Positions 35,011-46,024 of a stretch of 64,000 bases of DNA are shown one piece after another. Position 1 is the stretch's first letter, and every line of letters begins with the position of its first letter. The notes beneath the pieces were generated by a model. That model did no database searches, was not told the DNA's origin, and saw only the letters and a program-made list of their open reading frames with translations. Source of the DNA: Antitrichia curtipendula (taxonomy: Eukaryota > Streptophyta > Bryopsida > Hypnales > Leucodontaceae); NCBI GenBank assembly GCA_951230915.1, contig OX579638.1, forward strand, positions 14,836,696 through 14,900,695. The letters run 5' to 3'. The position numbers and the translations under genes are program-made.

Positions 35011-35033
35011 ACTATGACAACCCTGGTTTTGCA

Positions 35034-35768
35034 TTTGCAAGATGGTCAATCCATGCCATAACTTATATGAAACAAATGATTTTCATTAAAATGTGTCATG
35101 GAATGTTTCTTGAGTGTGTGTACAACTCTTAGTGGTAGAAAATCCCTAATTAAGGAACTCTAGATTATTTTAGAAAAGAAGATGCTAAATCCATGGATAA
35201 TAAAAGATGCCTTTCTAGTGTATTTGGCAACTTCTACCAACTTGCTCTTCATTTGTATTTTATCAATTAAAAAAAAATTCTAATTTTTTTTAATTCCAAC
35301 TATTAAAATGTAGCTTATTGTGTTTAGTTTCTAGTCCAATTTGAAATGTTGAAATTTTTTCCAAATTGATATTCTTTGACCATTTAAACTTTAGGCCTAT
35401 TATTATAGTCTATTGAATTTAGTTTACACCATGATTTTCTACACCATAATGTGCGCCCGTAGAGAATTTTCAGATTTTAAAGCCTATTTTGAGTTAGATG
35501 TGAATTTTTTATTTATAAAATGTAATAATTTTAAATTAAAAAAAATTGAACATTTTATGATTTACGAAAGACATGTGATTACAAATTTGGAAAAAAAATC
35601 ATTTAAATTTAGTTCTAAAATGAACCATAGAAATCAAAGATTTTGCAATTTGATCATACAATCATAGAATTTGTCATTTTAGGATTAAGGGTTAGCTCTA
35701 TAAGGATGGGTTGTTTATCATAGAAATCATCCTTTTTGTAACATGTGAATCATTTTCTTAAAAGAAAA
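35034..35768. other. AT-rich DNA with no recognised gene
   Basis: Nothing recognised beyond AT-rich sequence. Confidence 0.4.
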
Positions 35769-36310
35769 ATCCAAGAGCATTCACTGGAAAGCAAACTTTG
35801 GTGCAAGACCTCCCCTTTTCCAGTGAAATTCCAAGAATGAACATCTGAACTTAAAATGTTATATGTCCTACATAGAAAGATCATCTATCATCCATTAGTA
35901 TCCACTAGATCTTTCTAGGATTAGAACATCACCACTAGCCTCACCACCAGGCCTCGACAATGCCACTCTAGGCTTGCCGCGCCCGTCTAGATAAAAATGG
36001 CTCCACATCAATTGCCTGTCACGGTACAAGTTGTGCCATTCCTCCCACATTTGCTTGGCAATGAAAGGCCTTTTATAGAGGGCAGTTTTACACTCACACC
36101 AACTTGGCCAACTTGGCCAACTTTGACTATGGCCTCAATGGAAGATGTAGAGGCTAGTGAGAGGTGTGAGAAAAAATGGAAGAACTTTAGTAAGGTTTTA
36201 AACCCATAAACGACATTGTGGCTGTTTTTTGGCCAACAAATGACAAAGAATCTTTTCATGTGGGACAAAAGTGCAACTATTCATCCTCCAAATTCCTAAA
36301 GGGAGTTTTT
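35769..36310. repeat. Dispersed repeat, 'gatgaatagttgcac' family
   Basis: The block 'gtgcaactattcatcctccaaatt' (about 36270-36293) is the inverse of blocks at 37234-37260 and 38208-38235. The left part, 'aagagcattcactggaaagcaa..cctccccttttc' (35775-35820), resembles 38145-38200. This suggests an inverted-end element of about 530 bp, but the termini are not exact. Confidence 0.4.
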
Positions 36311-36529
36311 CTATAGTAGTTTGACTTTTAATGAATTCTACTGGATTTTTTTAAACCAATGATTCACACAATACCAAAATGGATGATTTATATGGTCACT
36401 GGTCCATCCTTTGGTTTTTGCATAGCATTGGGTGTTGAGTACATGGCCACATCTCATGAGGCATGCAAATGCCTTGCCACTTCTTGATGTAGTGGGCAAA
36501 TGGAGTGCTACTGGTGGCAATGCTCTTAA

Positions 36530-37121
36530 CCCTTAAAGAACCAAGTGTCCGTTGAGTGTACACAAGAAATCTCGGGTAGGTTCCTAGAAAGTCATTTTTG
36601 GTCGGATGTTCATGAAATTTGGACTCCGTATGGAAACATGTACCTCCTTGTTGAAAATCTAATTATTTTTCTGATCAGGTGCCCGGATCAAAAGTTATGC
36701 TGCCCTAAACTTTTTGGGCAGCTCGGGCAATTTGAGAATCTTTGGAGAATCTTTTGAAAAAATACTCATCAACTTTTGAAATTTGGTAGGTATGTAACTT
36801 ACATGATACAAGATGTAAATGTCAAATACAAATGACCAAGTGTAGTGTAAAAATCTCATTCTAGAAAGAGTTAAAGTTTGCTGGTCCTGTTGGGCAAGGT
36901 TGGAAAAAATAAATTCTCCTTAACTTCAAACATTATAATCTTTCAATCCGTGCAGTCAAAGTTTATGAAATTTTTTTCCACACATTCCTAGAGAAGTCTA
37001 ATACAACTTTGTATGGTTTAATTTTGAAAAAAAACTTTTTATTTTTATTTTTCTCTTGTTGCCCTAAAAAGTGACAGTTTTTGACAATTTCTGCCCAAAA
37101 TGTGCCTCGGTCCTTTAGAGG
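36530..37121 (+). mobile_element. TTAA-family element, subfamily C (592 bp)
   Basis: Bounded by TTAA|CCCTTAAAGAACCAAGTG (36526-36529) and CCTCGGTCCTTTAGAGG|TTAA (37122-37125). The best complete subfamily C copy, collinear with 7900-8469. The internal 'gcccggatcaaaagttatgctgccc' and 'gggcagctcgggcaa' phrases are shared with subfamilies A and B. No ORF. Confidence 0.85.
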
Positions 37122-37125
37122 TTAA

Positions 37126-37321
37126 CCCTTGAACGCTTGGCAATATATGACATCATCTATTTTAGAAAAAAATCAAAAGTCCTTTTTGGAGGTCAAACTC
37201 TTGTGCATGATTTCCCCTTTCCTCACAAAATTGGGTGCACGAATAGTTGCACTTCTGTCCTACACATAAATATTCCTTGTCATTCATCGGCCGAAAAATT
37301 GACCACAACATCATTTAAAGG
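37126..37321. mobile_element. Small TTAA-bounded element abutting the previous one
   Basis: Lies between two TTAA sites (37122-37125 shared with the neighbour, and 37322-37325). Ends CCCTTGAACG and ATTTAAAGG are only weakly inverted. The interior contains the dispersed 'gaatagttgcacttctgtcc' and 'cattcatcggccgaaaaa' blocks also found at 38208-38275. Confidence 0.5.
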
Positions 37322-37331
37322 TTAAGCTCAA

Positions 37332-37665
37332 TAAGGTAACAAGCTCGAGAATAGTTCAGGCATTAAGAACCGCCCACCTGTAAAATGTACAAGATTTGTA
37401 CATGTTGTTTTTTCATAGCCTTCATTGATGTACAAACAATGTACATTTCAGGGTGGATGCTTTTGGAGCCCTATGCCAGTTCAACTTCAAAATTTCATAA
37501 CTAATTTCAAAAAGCTACAAAAAATATGAAACTACTTAGGTTAGGTTAGATGCCAAAGCCACTTCTCTTTCAATGAAAATTTACTGAAAAATATTTCAAG
37601 AAGTTTTGCCTTCCCAAAATTCAGTTTCAGCTCTTAGGTGGGCGATTTCTGGACCTGTTACCTTA
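37332..37665 (+). mobile_element. AGGTAACA-type MITE (copy 2)
   Basis: Inverted ends TAAGGTAACA (37332) and TGTTACCTTA (37656-37665). The interior matches 51990-52303: 'gtacat.ttgttttttcatagccttca', 'tgtacaaacaatgtacattt', 'gagccctatgcc', 'aggaaatttactg'-like and 'tcttaggtgggcgattt' text. About 334 bp, non-coding. Confidence 0.75.
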
Positions 37666-37669
37666 ATCG

Positions 37670-38610
37670 TAGTTGAATGTCTGCAGGTAAGCACAACAGA
37701 TGACAACTGTGTCAACGATCTTTTCCGCATGCGCGAGATAGCTGGAGTGGCTAAGCTTGCAGGAAGGAGTTTGCACTTTAGAATCATGCTTGGAATCCTT
37801 GATTTCAAGAGGTCCATGATTTGATTTTCCTTTGGCCTACATTCCGGTCATTACAGAGTCCAAGACAAGATTCCTTCCAAATCTGAACTGAAGTTGTTGA
37901 GAAGGTGGACAGCAATTCTTGCAACTGAAATTTCCTTCAGGAGATGAAAAACACATCAATGACTCCTCCGCCTCACTTGCTTCAGTCACGGAGTGAAAGC
38001 ATGGATCCTTGAAGAGATTTTAATATTCACAAAGCCCGAAATACTTCATCTCAACATTGAAGCAATCTTGAATTCTTAAACGACGAGCTGGTCACCGTGG
38101 AAATCATCTGTTTGGGTACCGTGTGAACTGTTAGCTTAAAAAAAATGCAAAAGCATTCATTGGAAGTGGCAAGCTATTGTAGAAGATCTTCCCTTTTCAC
38201 ACAAAATTTGGAGGATGAATAGTTGCACTTCTGTCCTGTATGGAGGGATTCTTTGTCATTCATCGGCCGAAAAAACGTCCTCCGCAGCGTTTTTGTGTTA
38301 ATTAGTATACATTCACTTGAGCCCAATGTAGATTCAAATGAATATTTGACAGTAAGACGATCTTTTGTCCTTCTGCTCAATTTCCAATGAATTGAAAAGT
38401 GAAATAGGAACATAGAATTACCCTACACAAGGGTCAGATTTTGCATAAATTAAGTCATTTTTGAAACAATATGACACGTGTCATTTTATGAATGGTCTGG
38501 GGTGACGTAGACCCTGGAGAATATGACGTTGAAACTCAATTTTGGCACTCAAGTGCCGAATCAAACCTTCATGTACGACATGTTTCTTTGGTATGTAACA
38601 TTCCTAAATT
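37670..38610. other. Unassigned DNA with a dispersed-repeat block
   Basis: Moderately GC-richer, no recognised gene. Paired frames on opposite strands at 37596-37824 are mirror images of one another's stop-free stretch. 38145-38300 carries the 'gaatagttgcacttctgtcc..cattcatcggccgaaaaa' repeat. Confidence 0.4.
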
Positions 38611-38639
38611 TGTGCAAAGACAATATCATTTGTACTAAC

Positions 38640-39131
38640 TTAGGCAAGACACTTTGATTATTAGATACAATAGAGCTTCTATAAAGAGAACTTTTGTAAG
38701 CCAATAACCTCTCTAAAGTGATATCATTTCTTTGGTCCTGGTCTGAACACATTGAAAATGTACAAAATAAGTAAAGAAAGAAAAGCAACTTTCATTGAAT
38801 TTGGAATCTAGATGTTGCTCTAGTGAACGTGACTTTCAACCCCATTAAACAAAAGCCCAAAGTGCTGGATCAAAAGAGCAACAAATGATGTGCCAAATGA
38901 ATGCTGCAACCCTCTCTAAAATAATACTTTCCTATGATCTTGGGACTATTACCTTATAAAAGTTCTCTATAATATAATAATACTCTTTAAAAGAATAACT
39001 TCTCTGAAGTAATATCGATTGTCTGGTCCTCATCTGAGGTGCATACAAACTAAATTATTTAATAAAATTAATCTCCCTAATGTAATATAGTTCATCTAAT
39101 CCTAACCCTATTACTTTAGAGAGGTTCTACT
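38640..39131. mobile_element. MITE fragments with 'ctctaaagtaatatc' ends
   Basis: Repeated phrases 'aacctctctaaagtgatatcatttctttggtcctggtctga' (about 38706), 'aacttctctgaagtaatatcgattgtctggtcctcatctga' (about 38997) and the inverse 'attactttagagaggttctac' (39109-39130). Similar 'ttctctaaagtaata' inverted ends are common in plant MITEs. Boundaries are unclear. Confidence 0.45.
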
Positions 39132-39243
39132 ATATTTAGTTCCAAAATATTGAAGTTCCAAAGACCTTGAGCACCTTGTTATCTTTATGTCTTGTTGCAT
39201 CAATTGTGCTCTACATTTACTAATTAAAGATTGCTACCGGGTA

Positions 39244-39686
39244 GAAGCATGCTAATAGGAGCCACTTGTAGACGTTAGTGAGGTGCTTATAGAGGTCCTT
39301 AATGGAATATTCCACCAAACAATTGTCGCTTATTCATCTAAAATAGTCTTTAAGTCATTTGTAATGGATTTTTATTGCAATATTCTACCAAAAAATGTTA
39401 TTTATTCATCTAAAATAGTCTTTAAATCATCTATGATGGGTCCTTAGTGAATCCAATTAAGCAGAATTAAGTAGTGGTTACAGCTACATTTTGGCCTTTT
39501 TGATACTTAGAAATTTAACATAATTAATTAATTTTTACATTATGTCATGTAGCCATAACTAAAAAAACAATGCTCTACAATTTATTTTTCATATTTCAAC
39601 TTATATTCAAGAGTTAGAATGAAGTTATGAAGATTCTTAAAAAAAAGTAGTGGTTATGGCTAAGTTGGCTCCTATTAGCATGCTTC
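39244..39686. mobile_element. TIR element, about 443 bp
   Basis: Inverted ends built on AGCATGCTAATAGGAGCCA (39246) and its exact inverse near 39666-39684. The interior has a diverged tandem duplication: 'aatattccaccaaa..attcatctaaaatagtctttaagtcat' at about 39308, repeated at about 39380. Target duplication not clear, no ORF. Confidence 0.7.
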
Positions 39687-40105
39687 CACAGTTCCACCCT
39701 ATTAACACCTATTAACTTGTAGTTTTTTGCCCTTGGTCTGGGGTGGCAACATTGTTATCCAGTGTTGGCCTTGCAATGGTACACCATGCAATGAAGTTCA
39801 ATTGTTCTCCCTGCCAAGAAAAAAATAGTCAGAAGAACATCTTTGTAGAATTTTTTTTGGAAGGACATCTTTGGTTATGAAACTTTGAGTAGATTTATGT
39901 GAGGCCATTATAATGATGGAGAGAATAATAGAGAAGACAATAGAAGAATTGAATGCTAAGAGAGAAAACAATGGGAAAGAATTGATAAGATCAAAAGACA
40001 ATATTTAGGGACAAAATAAAATATTATTGTTAGCAATCAAGAGTCATCAAAGAGATTAATAGTATTTTGTTCAAGAAGTTGAGCTTATTATTATGTAATG
40101 TAAAA

Positions 40106-40229
40106 ACACCCATTCCCGTCCCTATATCCAATTCCGTGACGATGTACTAATAGAGTACATTCTTACTAAGAAAATGTGCACCCTTGATACATCATGACAG
40201 AATTGAGTACAAGGGACGGGAATGGGTGT
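40106..40229. mobile_element. 124-bp MITE with perfect 18-bp inverted ends
   Basis: ACACCCATTCCCGTCCCT at 40106-40123 and its exact inverse at 40212-40229. A smaller internal pair, 'gtactaatagagtac', lies near 40143-40157. No readable target duplication. Confidence 0.75.
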
Positions 40230-42474
40230 CTTCACTTTATGGATTTCAATGTCAACTTCAATATGGTTTCACTATGACTATGTACCTAAAAGATGCAAGC
40301 AGAAGTTGAGGTTGCAATTAAACCACCACCCCTCTTTGTAAAAATCAAGAGCCATTGATCTTGTAAATAAAAATTTTCCCTCCCCTCTCCAATGCCGTTG
40401 ATTTTGAAAAATAAATAATATGGATCCGGGTACTCTGGGATCCCGGTACTTTGAGATACAAGTTTGGATGCATAAGACAGATACGGAATACTAAATACGA
40501 ACAATAAATATATATGAAATGCATACATAAATGACATTAACCCATGTCGACTGCTGACCGGATTGATTATGGAAAATACAAGAATAGGTGGGTGGGTGGG
40601 GTAGGGGAATTAACCAAGTCCAATACGAGATGGGGAGAATTAACCAAGCCCAATGGAGGGCAAGGTAATTAAATAAAAAATCATTTGAAACTAATTGTCT
40701 AAAAACTAATCAACCTCACTATGTACCTATGTACTCAAAAGATGTTTACATCTTCTGAGTATTAATATTAAGTGATGTTTGGTTTCACCATCCTTTTAAA
40801 AACGTTGAAAGTGATATAGGATTCCACATAATTATTTCAATGTGGATTTGTGGGTGTGGACTTTAAATGAAATTTGGAGGAACATGCATTAAAGAAGTAC
40901 ATTATTTTGTTTGCCTTCAAGTAGGGATCTTTTGAAATATTACGAGTATGACGTTAAACCATCTTTTATAGAATGTCTCCAACTTATACATTGTGCAAGA
41001 TGGTTGTAATGTAATAGAGTCTTTAGTGAAAGGTTTTGGGTCTTTTTGAAAGTACTACAAAGATGCATTTATAGAACACTTTAAGATTTCTTCAAGTCTT
41101 GGCTTAGTAAATGTTGACTAGTATTGCTAGTTTTGACTCTATCCATGCAAATAAGCTTAGAGTAATAGATATAAAACTTCTCACTTAGGACCACTTTATA
41201 TATGGGTCAAGAAATAAAATAAAAAAATAACTCTCACTGGTCAAGATGAACCATTTCTAATCTTTAGACCAACACGAGTATTTAAATTTATTATTTAAGT
41301 GTAAACCAAAGGAAAGAAGGATTTGCATTGACAAAAGCTATTTTGGGAAAATTTTGATTAGCTACCTAATTAGATAATTGATCCACCCTCAAAAAAAATT
41401 AAGTTTCAAAGTCTTGGAAAGGGCTTTTTAGAATTTTGGACAAGTTCTTATTATGTCCAATTTTGATTGTAATTTTTAAAATTCTTTATTGAAGGTAAAA
41501 AAATGTACTAGTTCTCTAAGAATACAATTTTTATTTCATTTGGTGCTTGGGAAGAAAAGTCATGCACTCTTAAGCACAAATACTCAAGTCCAGGCAACAA
41601 AAAAAATACAAAGACCTAAAATCAGTGTTTAAAAAAATTTCCTTTTCATACATAGATTTATAGAATAATGACAACAAGTATTGGCAAATCTAAAAAATTG
41701 TGCAAGAGCCGCATGGCCAAGTTGCGATCTGCAATTTGAGCGACAACAAATCCAAGAAGGTGCTACGTTGACAACTAGAGTGTGAATGGAGGTCTAAAGT
41801 TGGGTGAAGACAGACAAAATTAGACGCATGGGAAGCAAAAACTAGGTAGAAATAGTAGCCAATTTTATGATTCTAAGTCAAGATCAGGGTAACAAAGAGG
41901 AGGAGGCAATTTGCCAAGGAGATGAAGGTGGCGTTGGCAAAGTAGGTGATGGTGAAGCGTTGTATATGGCATCAATGTAGACATCAAGCAAATCCAAGCA
42001 GATCCAAGAAGTGATAGGGGAGGTACATTATATCGGCATCACTTGAATCTATCCCCCAAATTAATCCTTTTTACCTTTGATAAATTTGCTATTGTAAAAA
42101 CAAAACAAGGTGATGTGGTGGCAAAAATTCTCTATAGAAAAAGAAAGAAAAAGAAAACTACTTGTAGTGCAATTTAGTGTTTTGTATATTTTATGAGTTT
42201 TACTAGCTGTTTTCCTTGAATTCGCATATTGAACCGTTTTTTCAAGTATCAGGTTCATTCATTTTTCCTCTACTTCTTCCTCTTCATAAAAATTTGATCT
42301 ATATTATTTTCATCAGTTTTTTCCCAAATGTTTTCAAATTGCAACTGATTTTCCCCCAATTCCACCGGCTAACAATGAACTACCGTAACTGACGCTGCAT
42401 TGGTGCAGCAGCTTCTTCTGGTTGCACCTCAATATTTTGGTTGTACAAGCCATTTCAGGAGGTAGGCCCTTGTC
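40230..42474. other. AT-rich DNA with no recognised gene
   Basis: A short direct repeat 'ggggaattaaccaag(t/c)ccaat' is at 40603 and 40633. Slightly GC-richer text at 41700-42010 has no open frame of note. Otherwise nothing recognised. Confidence 0.4.
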
Positions 42475-42478
42475 TTAA

Positions 42479-43425
42479 CCCCTAAAGGTTTTCGACTATG
42501 TTTTCACAAAAAAACACTCCTAAACTGCCATTTCTAGTACAAGTACGAAATTTTGGAAAAAAAAACATTTTTGGACACATGTAACCGTAGGATCTTGTAG
42601 TAAACTAGTTTGAGAAGATGTGGAAAAAATTTCAGAAATTTCCACCGTGTAGATTGCAAGATATTAGCATTTGAAGTGACAAAAACCCTTTTTTTGTCCC
42701 TGCAAAAAACCGGGCAGCTGCACTTCACATGGTCACATTTGTATGAAAAAATGTCCAAAATGGTGGTAACTCTTTGGATTCATTCTTCAAAGCAAGTTAG
42801 CTACATGCTTGAAAAATTTCAGATCATTTGGAAATGTACAACATATAGGAAAAAAATAGTAAGTAGAAAGAAGTAGAAAATGATTCAAAACACTAAATTG
42901 TTAAGGATTTAATTATGGAATTGAAAAATGCCAATCCAAACGATTGTAATGTTGTAATAAACAATCTACACCTTGTGTTTATATTTTTTTCCAAAAATAT
43001 TGAAAATTGAGTTAAATAAAGGACTTCAAAATTTATTTTAGAGTAGAGATTCCATAACTACCCACAAACTACCCACAACTAAAATTTCTCATAACTTTCA
43101 TCTCATAAATCAAAGTGGAATGATTCAAATCTTTCCTTGTGCACATAAATCTAGAGAACCAATTTCAAATTTTTATTTCTCTAGAAAATGATTTTTAAAT
43201 AAATTTTTTTTGCTGCCCGGGCTGCCCACCGAACAATGAAAACTACATATCATACCATAACTTTTTAACCATGTGGTCAAAAGTTATGAAAATTGTTGGG
43301 CCCTAAAGCTACTCCTCGGGCACAACTTGTGTGAAAATTTCAAAGAAAAAAAATAAAAATTCCATTCGTGGTGAGCTGCCCAAAAACGCTATGGTGTCAA
43401 AAAACGGTGTTTGGTCCTTTAGGGG
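42479..43425 (+). mobile_element. TTAA-family element, subfamily B (947 bp)
   Basis: Bounded by TTAA|CCCCTAAAGGTTTTCG (42475-42478) and GTTTGGTCCTTTAGGGG|TTAA (43426-43429). Collinear over its length with 54809-55748: 'aaccgggcagctgcac', 'gatcatttggaa.tgtacaacatatagg', 'aactacccacaaactacc', 'tgctgcccgggctgcc', 'gtgagctgcccaaaa.cgctatg'. Non-coding. Confidence 0.85.
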
Positions 43426-43617
43426 TTAATGGCACCCTCTCAATTTTCTAGCCTTCTCATTTTAGGGGGTCCAGAGGCTTTTTTTTTTTTTTAAATTGGC
43501 AAATTTGAGGCTTGCGGCCTCAAATTACTCTAGAAGATCCTCTCCTACACAAAATAAAACCTAAAATCCAAAATAAAAATAGGGGCAGGTTTTACCCCAC
43601 CCCACCCTCCTACATTA

Positions 43618-43989
43618 GGGGTAGTCAGGGCTTGTTCACCGTGATGGTGAACAATGAACATTGAAGTGGTGGCGGCGTAGGGATGGCTTCCTTTCGACGG
43701 AATATTCTTAGTGGAACATTGATTGTTCACTCCCAACATCCACCTCCGGAGGTGGATGTTGGGAGTGAACAATCAATGTTCCGCTAAGATTATTCCTTTG
43801 TTCTCTTGACTTTCAATTACATCCGTCCATCTCGCCATTATCCATCCTCCATTGTTCATTCTCAACATTTGAACAAAAGGGTGGTCATGGCTGGTTCAAT
43901 ATTCGTCACTTCTCATTGGCCCCTCAAAGCACTTTCCATTGTTCATTGTTCACAGTTCACACACCACTTGAACATGCCGTGACTACCCC
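43618..43989. mobile_element. 372-bp TIR element with a central palindrome
   Basis: Ends GGGGTAGTCAGGGCTTGTTC (43618) and the inverse of GGGGTAGTCACGGCATGTTC (ending 43989) differ at two positions. TTA precedes the left end (43615-43617), and TATTA follows the right. A TTA duplication would fit PIF/Harbinger, but the right side has two extra bases, so this is tentative. Repeated 'ttgttca/tgaacaa' motifs fill the interior. Confidence 0.7.
43701..43794. repeat. 94-bp near-perfect palindrome
   Basis: Arms 43701-43747 and 43748-43794 are reverse complements with about three mismatches near the outer ends and no spacer: the centre is CACCTCC|GGAGGTG. It can fold into a 47-bp hairpin or cruciform. 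Confidence 0.9.
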
Positions 43990-43994
43990 TATTA

Positions 43995-44330
43995 GCTCGT
44001 GCAACCAAAATATTGAGATCCCTTCTGGTCCTCCCAATGTCCGTTGAAGCGGCCTTCGGCACCTTTCCGAATCAGACGAGCATATGCCACTCCAGTGAGT
44101 GACGAGTGGACGGCCAGGACCGTCCCATGTGGCCAGCCATTAAAAACACCGGCACCGGCCTTGTGCCGACTAACGGAAGCGGAAGCGTATCCCGACCTCG
44201 TCCTCGTCCTCAGGCAACGGAGCCGTGGAGGTAATTCCGACGTGACTTGAGCCTCAAGTCTGCGAAGCCAAAAAAGTGACCAGAAAGTCCATGGCCCAAT
44301 CAACGGGAATCACATTCGGGTAACTCAGTT
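43995..44330. other. GC-rich patch, no gene recognised
   Basis: A CpG-rich island of about 300 bp in AT-rich surroundings. Long stop-free frames exist on both strands (44044-44250 plus, 43992-44303 minus), as expected from GC-richness alone. Neither resembles a protein family I know. Could be a gene relic or promoter remnant. Confidence 0.35.
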
Positions 44331-44954
44331 GCTCTCCCCCAAACCACCACTTTCTGCTACTAGGCTGGTCAAATTTTCATCGATTGTCTTTGTTGGCACT
44401 TGAAAGGAGGTTTCAGTGCACTAAAGAACGTGGCATTTGGACACCATATGCAAAACAATTTCTAAAACAATTTCTAAAACGTAATTACTACCTCCATTTA
44501 TGGAAAAGTCTTGTGCTTTCTTTGCAAAACTCAAAAGAAATCCATTAGATGTTTTTTGGGGCCTCTAAGAGACCGTTTCCATTAGATGATATTCAGCTAG
44601 TATTAAAGTTCCTCTAAGTTCTTGGACTGTGGGAACTCGGCCACAACAACAGGCTGATGTGGCAAAGTTGTCACATCAGATAATAATAATAAAATTTGAA
44701 TTTATTTAATTTTTTGAACTTTTAGAAAAAACTTTTCTTTAAATTAAAAGAAAATTATATTATTGTTATTTTTTATTCTGACCAACAATGGTTGGTTCAC
44801 AACATTGGAAATGGGTCTAAAATGGCCCTCCAATGCCCTCCAAAACATCTAAAGGGGGTTGTTCCCTTTGTTGTGAACCAATGCAACATAGAACTTAGAT
44901 TATTAAAAAATTAATTAATTTTAAAAATTAATTTAAAAAAATAAAAAAATAAAA

Positions 44955-44980
44955 AAAATATATATATATATATATGTATG

Positions 44981-45060
<80 letters not shown>

Positions 45061-45073
45061 TATATACATATAC

Positions 45074-45104
<31 letters not shown>

Positions 45105-45124
45105 TATACATATACATATATATG
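44955..45124. repeat. Long (TA)n microsatellite with TATG/TACA interruptions
   Basis: Almost uninterrupted TA from about 44959 to 45124, broken by 'tatgtatg' near 44976 and by several 'tacata' units after 45053. Flanked by A-rich and TTAATTAA-type sequence. The 68-codon frame here is a product of the repeat. Confidence 0.95.
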
Positions 45125-46024
45125 AATAATTAAAAAATTAATTAAATATTATTTTCTGACGTGGTAGTTTTCTGACCACATTAAATTGTTAGTGTGACTA
45201 TGTTCCCATGTTCCTAACAATCCAGGAACTCGTAGTCTTTCAAAGGCTCCCAAAAAAATCTAAAAGAGGATCTTTCAAAAACAAAAAGAGTATATAATTG
45301 ATTTTGGAGATGTACATAAAGTGAAGATGGTGGTTTAGTGTCAATGACACATTTGGAGGAGGGGGGCACCTTAATCAAAGGATTTGAAGATTACAAGCAA
45401 CAATTTTGATTTGGAATAGGAGAGCTCTTGTGCCCTCTCAATACTGGAGAATTTTGGGAGCAAAGGAGCCAAAAGCGTAGGTCAAAATGGTCAACATTTT
45501 TATTTGTGTCCAAAAAAAGAATGGTATGAGAGAGAGTTGTATATTGTCCAAAATAATAAAAAAATATTGATTATAATACTATATACTTTCAATCAATGTT
45601 CAGGAGAAACGCCAATTAGTTCAATGTTAGCTAGTGTTTTGGAAAAAATGACTAGTTATAATTTAAAACTAAATGATCCAAAACTTGACAAAAGAATTGG
45701 TAGGACCGGCAACCAATCGGTGTGCAAAAATTAAAAATGGATACAAAATTGCTAGATTTTAGCCAATTGGCATTTCAAATTCAATACTAATATTAGGGTG
45801 CTAGAGGCAAGTTTCACTTTAGGGTTGACTGCCACGACCAACCCGTGCTCCATCGTTCATGTCTATCCAATGTAATGAAATATGGAGTTTAGTTTAACCA
45901 GTATGTCCTTGAAAGAAGAGGATTGTAGCCTTTGCAAATTTGAAGTAGAAGAAAATTGTCTAGTGAGAATTTTGGTACTAGATAAAATGAAAATGAAAAT
46001 TTTAATAAAGAGAGGATGCAACAA
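45125..46024. other. AT-rich DNA with no recognised gene
   Basis: Nothing recognised. Confidence 0.4.

Larger units (their letters stand above)
30907..35025. mobile_element. Complete non-autonomous hAT-type element (4119 bp)
   Basis: Exact 8-bp target duplication GTTTTGCA at 30899-30906 and 35026-35033. Terminal inverted repeats CATGGTTGTCATAGTGG (left) and CAGGGTTGTCATAGTGG (right, inverse) differ at one base. The 8-bp duplication and CAGGGTTGTC-like termini are diagnostic of the hAT superfamily. Inside are GC-rich subterminal repeat clusters at both ends in opposite orientation, a 440-bp direct repeat (31212 and 32668), a tandem array between them, AT-rich degenerate repeats and a 365-bp tandem duplication near the right end. 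No ORF exceeds about 122 codons and none resembles a hAT transposase, so mobility would need a transposase supplied elsewhere. Confidence 0.88.

Noticed and set aside
37596..37824. Gene suggested by mirror-image frames on both strands
   Set aside because: The first part is inside the AGGTAACA-type MITE, and neither strand encodes a recognisable domain.
44911..45117. 68-codon Tyr/Ile repeat protein
   Set aside because: Pure translation of the TA microsatellite.
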